A stretch of 64,000 nt of DNA, from the NCBI RefSeq assembly GCF_000379085.1, contig NZ_KB905378.1, positions 1,989,699 to 2,053,698 on the forward strand, read 5' to 3'. Position 1 is the stretch's first letter; each line of letters opens with the position of its first letter. Position numbers and translations under genes: made by a program. Under the pieces are notes generated by a model. The model ran no database searches, had not been told where the DNA came from, and saw only the letters and a list, made by a program, of their open reading frames with translations. The stretch comes from Halomicrobium katesii DSM 19301 (GTDB lineage Archaea > Halobacteriota > Halobacteria > Halobacteriales > Haloarculaceae). This document shows, in pieces, positions 60,854 to 64,000 of the stretch.

Positions 60854-62545
60854 ATGAGAGAAACACGACGCGACGTTCTTCGGAACGCCTCGGCGCTGGT
60901 CGCAGCGGTGACCGGCGCTGGCACAGCAGCGGCACAGCAATCACCCCCGGCCTACGACGACGGCACCGTCTACACCGGCGGGGATCGAGTGACCTACGAC
61001 GGGTCCGTCTGGGAGGCCGGTTGGTGGACCCAGGGGACACCCCCGTCGACGGACGCGGCGGTCTGGGAACGGATCGACGCCGACGACGGTGGCGGTGACG
61101 ACTCCGACGACGGCTCGTACCCGGCCTGGGACGCCAGCGTCGCCTACAGTGGCGGGGACCGGGTGACTCACGACGGCTCCGTCTGGGAGGCGGCGTGGTG
61201 GACGAAAGGGACCGAGCCCGCCGCCGACGCGACCGTCTGGGCACTGGTCGAGAGCGACGACGGCTCCGACGGCGACGAGAACGGGGCACCGACGGCCGTC
61301 GTCGGCGTCACTCCCTCGGCACCGACGCCGGGCGAGACGGTGACCTTCTCCGGGGCCGACTCCTCGGACCCCGACGGCGACGCACTGGACTACGAGTGGA
61401 CTATCGACGGCGACACGGTGACCGGCGTCGAACACACGCGGTCGTTCGAGTCCGCCGGGGAGTACGCCGTCAGCCTGACCGTCACCGACGGCTCGGGGGC
61501 CAGTGACTCGGCCACGACGACGGTGTCGGTCTCCGAAGGAGACGGGACCTCGCCGGGCTGGGACGAGCACCCGGTCATGGCCTACGAGTTCCAGGGGGCG
61601 GCCCCGGCCGACAAGCTCACCCACGTCATCCAGACGTTCGGCAGCGTCAGCGCCGACGGCTCCGTCTCGGCACCGTGGGACGCCGGGGGTATCGACGGCG
61701 TCACCACGCTCCTCTCGATCGGCGGCTGGAAGAACTCCCAGGGGTTCCCGGAACTGGCGAGCGACCGGGAGAGTCGGGAGACGTTCGCCAGCGAGTGTGT
61801 CGCGCTCCTGCGTGACCGCGATCTCGACGGCATCGACATCGACTGGGAGTTCCCCGGTCCGTACGGTCCCGACGGACTCACGTCGTATCCCGACGACGAG
61901 GAGAACTTCGCCGCGCTGATCGAGGAGTGTCGCCGACAGTTCGACGCGGCCGCCGCCGAGGACGACACCGAGTACTACCTCACAGCGGCGCTGAACCACG
62001 CGGAGTCACATCTCTCCGGGCTCCCCCACGACCGGCTCGCCGACGCGCTGGACTACGCGAAGATGATGACCTACGACATGCACTCGCCGGTCTGGGTCGA
62101 CGAGACCAACCACAACTCGCCGCTGTACGCCACCTCCGGAGCCGACAGCGACGACTCGATCCACAACACCCTCACGTACATGCGCGAGCAGGGATGGCCC
62201 GCGGAGAAGCTCGTCATGGGACTGGCCTTCTACGGCCGCGAGTTCACCGGCGTCGAGAGCACGGCCAACGACGGGCTGCTCCAGCCCTTCGGGGGCAGCG
62301 GCGGGGCCACCGGCTTCGCCGACATCGACCAGCAGTTCGGGGGCCACACCCGCTACTGGGACGACGACGCGAAGGTGCCCTACAAGTTCGACGGCAGTAG
62401 CCTGCTGAGCTACGACGACGAGGAGTCGGTCGCGGTCAAGGCCGACTACGCAGACGAGCGGGGCCACCCCATCATGTACTGGGCCTCCGGTCACGACCCC
62501 GACGAGACGCTGCTCGACGCGGTCAACGACGCGCTCGGGAAGTGA
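60854..62545 (+). CDS. Tat-exported chitinase (GH18) with two chitin-binding modules and a PKD domain
   Basis: A 563-residue secreted enzyme. The Tat signal is RRDVLRNASALVAAVTGAGT, with cleavage probably after AAA near residue 29. Two ChtBD3-type carbohydrate-binding modules follow, each with GGDRVTYDGSVWEAGWWT-type sequence (about 35-75 and 92-132). A PKD domain spans about 146-232 (GETVTFSGADSSDPDGDALD). The GH18 catalytic domain contains LLSIGGWKNSQGF and DLDGIDIDWEFPG, with acid Glu332 in the DxxDxDxE motif (Asp325, 328, 330), YDMHSPVW and MYWASGHDPDE. All catalytic residues are present. It should cleave chitin outside the cell. It is a single gene; the 86-bp palindrome follows it. Confidence 0.95.
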   Translation: MRETRRDVLRNASALVAAVTGAGTAAAQQSPPAYDDGTVYTGGDRVTYDGSVWEAGWWTQGTPPSTDAAVWERIDADDGGGDDSDDGSYPAWDASVAYSGGDRVTHDGSVWEAAWWTKGTEPAADATVWALVESDDGSDGDENGAPTAVVGVTPSAPTPGETVTFSGADSSDPDGDALDYEWTIDGDTVTGVEHTRSFESAGEYAVSLTVTDGSGASDSATTTVSVSEGDGTSPGWDEHPVMAYEFQGAAPADKLTHVIQTFGSVSADGSVSAPWDAGGIDGVTTLLSIGGWKNSQGFPELASDRESRETFASECVALLRDRDLDGIDIDWEFPGPYGPDGLTSYPDDEENFAALIEECRRQFDAAAAEDDTEYYLTAALNHAESHLSGLPHDRLADALDYAKMMTYDMHSPVWVDETNHNSPLYATSGADSDDSIHNTLTYMREQGWPAEKLVMGLAFYGREFTGVESTANDGLLQPFGGSGGATGFADIDQQFGGHTRYWDDDAKVPYKFDGSSLLSYDDEESVAVKADYADERGHPIMYWASGHDPDETLLDAVNDALGK

Positions 62546-62569
62546 TACTGTGTCGACTGTGACACGCCG

Positions 62570-62655
62570 CTATAGTGACAATTGAAACGATTTACACACC
62601 GATCGCACTGCCATCGTGCGATCGGGTGTGCATTGATTTTCAATGGCTACTATAA
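62570..62655 (+). repeat. 86-bp MITE-like palindrome family 2, copy 2
   Basis: CTATAGTGACAATTG to GGCTACTATAA, the reverse complement of 25622-25707 with about three substitutions. It lies between the chitinase stop and the folC-like start. Its right end contributes to an ACTATAACC box near that gene. Confidence 0.85.
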
Positions 62656-62693
62656 CCGCCACTCTAAAGCGCACCCACCGGATTGCTTTGGGC

Positions 62694-64000
62694 ATGAAGT
62701 TCCACGAGGCGGCGAACTTCCTCTTCGATCTCCGCCGATTCGCGCTCCGACCGGGCACGGAGGCCACTCGGTCGCTGCTGGCCCAGCTGGGCGACCCGCA
62801 CGACTCGCTCGACTGCGTGCAGATCGCCGGCTCGAACGGCAAGGGAAGCACGGCTCGCATGGTCGAACGGACGCTCAGGGAGGCGGGGCTCGACGTGGGC
62901 CTGTACACCTCGCCACACCTAGACGACGTTCGGGAACGCATCCGGGTCAACGGCCGGAAGATCACCGAGTCGGCGATCGTCGAGTTCGTCGAGTCCGTCG
63001 AGCCGTACGTCACCGACCGGGCGGCCGACGGCACTTCGCCGACGCTCTTCGAGACGCTGACGGCACTGGCCTACTGGGAGTTCGAGCGCCAGTCGGTCGA
63101 CGTGGCGGTCGTCGAGGTCGGCATCGGCGGCAAGCTCGACGCCACCAGCGTCGTCGACCCCGTCGCCAGCGCGGTGACGACGGTGACGCTCGAACACACG
63201 GACATCCTGGGCGACACGGTCGGCGAGATCGCCCGAGACAAGGCACACGTCGCGCCCGCTGACCGCCCGCTGGTGACCGCCACCGGGGGCGACGCGCTCG
63301 ACGCCGTTCGGGACGTGGCCGGCGACGTGGTCACCGTCGCCGACACCGCGGACGGCGAGGCCGGCGACGTGACGGTCACCGACCACGGTCGCGAGGGACT
63401 GGAGGGATCGGTGTCGATCGCTGGCGACGAGTGGGGCGTCGAGACGAACCTCCCCCTGCTCGGTGCCCACCAGGCGATCAACGCCGGGATCGCCGCGACG
63501 CTGTGTCGCCAGGTCGCGGCCGTCGACGAGGCGACGATCGCACGCGGCCTGCGAAACGCCCACTGGCCCGGTCGCTTCGAGATCATGGGACGGGACCCGC
63601 TGGTGGTACTGGACGGCGCGCACAACCCCGGCGGCGTCGAACGCGTCGTCGAGACGCTGGCCGCGTTCGACTACGATGACCTCCACGTCGTCGCGGGGTC
63701 GATGGTCGACAAGGACCTGCGTGCCATCGCCGGGGCACTCGACGGGGCCGACCACGTCGTCGCCTGCGAGCCCGACCGAGACCGGGCCGAAGACGAGCAG
63801 GTGGTCGCAAAGGCGTTCCGAGACGAGACTGCGGCCAGCGTCGAGACGCGCAGCGACGTGGCCGGCGCGTTCGATGTGGCTCTCGACGCGGCCGGCGAGG
63901 ACGACTGTGTGCTGGTCACGGGCTCGCTCTACGCCGTCGCCGAGGCTCGCCAGCGCTGGATCCGGCCGACGATTCCCAAGCGGGTCGACGGGGTGGCGGC
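62694..64000 (+). CDS. folC: Folylpolyglutamate synthase-like Mur-ligase family protein (runs off the window)
   Basis: The first 435 codons are visible and still open at the window end. The P-loop is VQIAGSNGKGSTARMVERTL (Lys50). YTSPHLDDVRERIRVNGRKI, VVEVGIGGKLDATSVVDP (near 140) and VVLDGAHNPGGVERVVETL (near 303) are typical FolC landmarks, and the 435 residues seen already reach normal FolC length. In haloarchaea this gene is, as I recall, usually fused to a dihydropteroate synthase domain. The open frame past ARQRWIRPTIPKRVDG supports a longer fusion here, but that part is not visible. The role is polyglutamylation of folates. Confidence 0.85.
   Translation, partial: MKFHEAANFLFDLRRFALRPGTEATRSLLAQLGDPHDSLDCVQIAGSNGKGSTARMVERTLREAGLDVGLYTSPHLDDVRERIRVNGRKITESAIVEFVESVEPYVTDRAADGTSPTLFETLTALAYWEFERQSVDVAVVEVGIGGKLDATSVVDPVASAVTTVTLEHTDILGDTVGEIARDKAHVAPADRPLVTATGGDALDAVRDVAGDVVTVADTADGEAGDVTVTDHGREGLEGSVSIAGDEWGVETNLPLLGAHQAINAGIAATLCRQVAAVDEATIARGLRNAHWPGRFEIMGRDPLVVLDGAHNPGGVERVVETLAAFDYDDLHVVAGSMVDKDLRAIAGALDGADHVVACEPDRDRAEDEQVVAKAFRDETAASVETRSDVAGAFDVALDAAGEDDCVLVTGSLYAVAEARQRWIRPTIPKRVDGVA

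Noticed and set aside
1-64000. tRNA, rRNA, RNase P or SRP RNA genes
   Set aside because: I read the intergenic gaps for T-loop (GGTTCGAATCC-like) and other conserved signatures and saw none; covariance-model searches would be needed to be sure.

Overview
The window is a gene-dense, GC-rich stretch of a halophilic archaeon of the class Halobacteria. The evidence is the strongly acidic proteome, archaeal-only genes (geranylgeranylglyceryl phosphate synthase, NAC, transcription factor S, archaeal TrmI, HalOD1 and bacterio-opsin-activator type HTH regulators, a Tat-exported ferritin-like protein and chitinase), near-leaderless starts 25-30 nt behind TATA-like boxes, and many 4-bp ATGA/GTGA overlaps. 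I would guess a Haloarculaceae-like genus, but the sequence alone does not settle this. I see no tRNA, rRNA, CRISPR array or intact insertion sequence.

Layout. 1-2.9 kb: a partial unknown, an APH-like phosphotransferase, a HAD hydrolase and the lipid enzyme GGGP synthase. 3.1-7.3 kb: a solitary 1392-residue type IIG-like restriction-methylation protein whose target-recognition part is an AT-rich island. 7.3-17.5 kb: AI-2E-family membrane protein, Rieske protein, topoisomerase I, UDP-GlcNAc 2-epimerase family protein, a membrane protein, thyA-folA, gatB. 17.6-22.6 kb: coiled-coil protein, smc, scpA. 22.8-26.5 kb: tfs, an unknown, the PUA-nac-trmI operon, a small membrane protein, a NYN-domain protein. 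26.5-31.5 kb: a complete BMP-type (nucleoside-like) ABC importer. 31.8-35.5 kb: GH3 glycosidase, FemAB/GNAT-like protein, polysaccharide deacetylase.

35.8-44.1 kb: the diaminopimelate lysine pathway (dapA-dapB, dapD, lysA-dapE). It is preceded by a leaderless, lysine-rich 27-codon ORF, interrupted by a QueC-like PP-loop protein and a membrane protein on the other strand, and lacks dapF between lysA and dapE. 44.1-49 kb: phosphoribosyltransferase, HTH regulator, alpha/beta hydrolase, MFS transporter, an unknown and a winged-helix regulator. 49.1-53 kb: purB, a 42-aa ORF, a membrane protein, and a PurN-AICAR transformylase fusion. 53-59.4 kb: a signalling locus: receiver(D-to-A)-PAS protein, 51-aa protein and HalOD1 protein, divergent from a 1589-aa multi-PAS/GAF regulator. 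59.5-64 kb: two membrane proteins, a secreted chitinase, and the start of a folylpolyglutamate synthase-like gene that runs off the window.

The most unusual signals are non-coding. (1) Four copies of an ~81-bp imperfect palindrome lie in the window; in three of them the element's first bases are the TGA stop codon of the gene it follows. (2) Two nearly identical 86-bp MITE-like palindromes lie 37 kb apart in opposite orientation. (3) A third, looser dispersed repeat has two copies. (4) In-frame stem-triloop insertions occur in coding linkers. (5) An exact 33-bp, in-frame match links the 42-aa ORF to purH.
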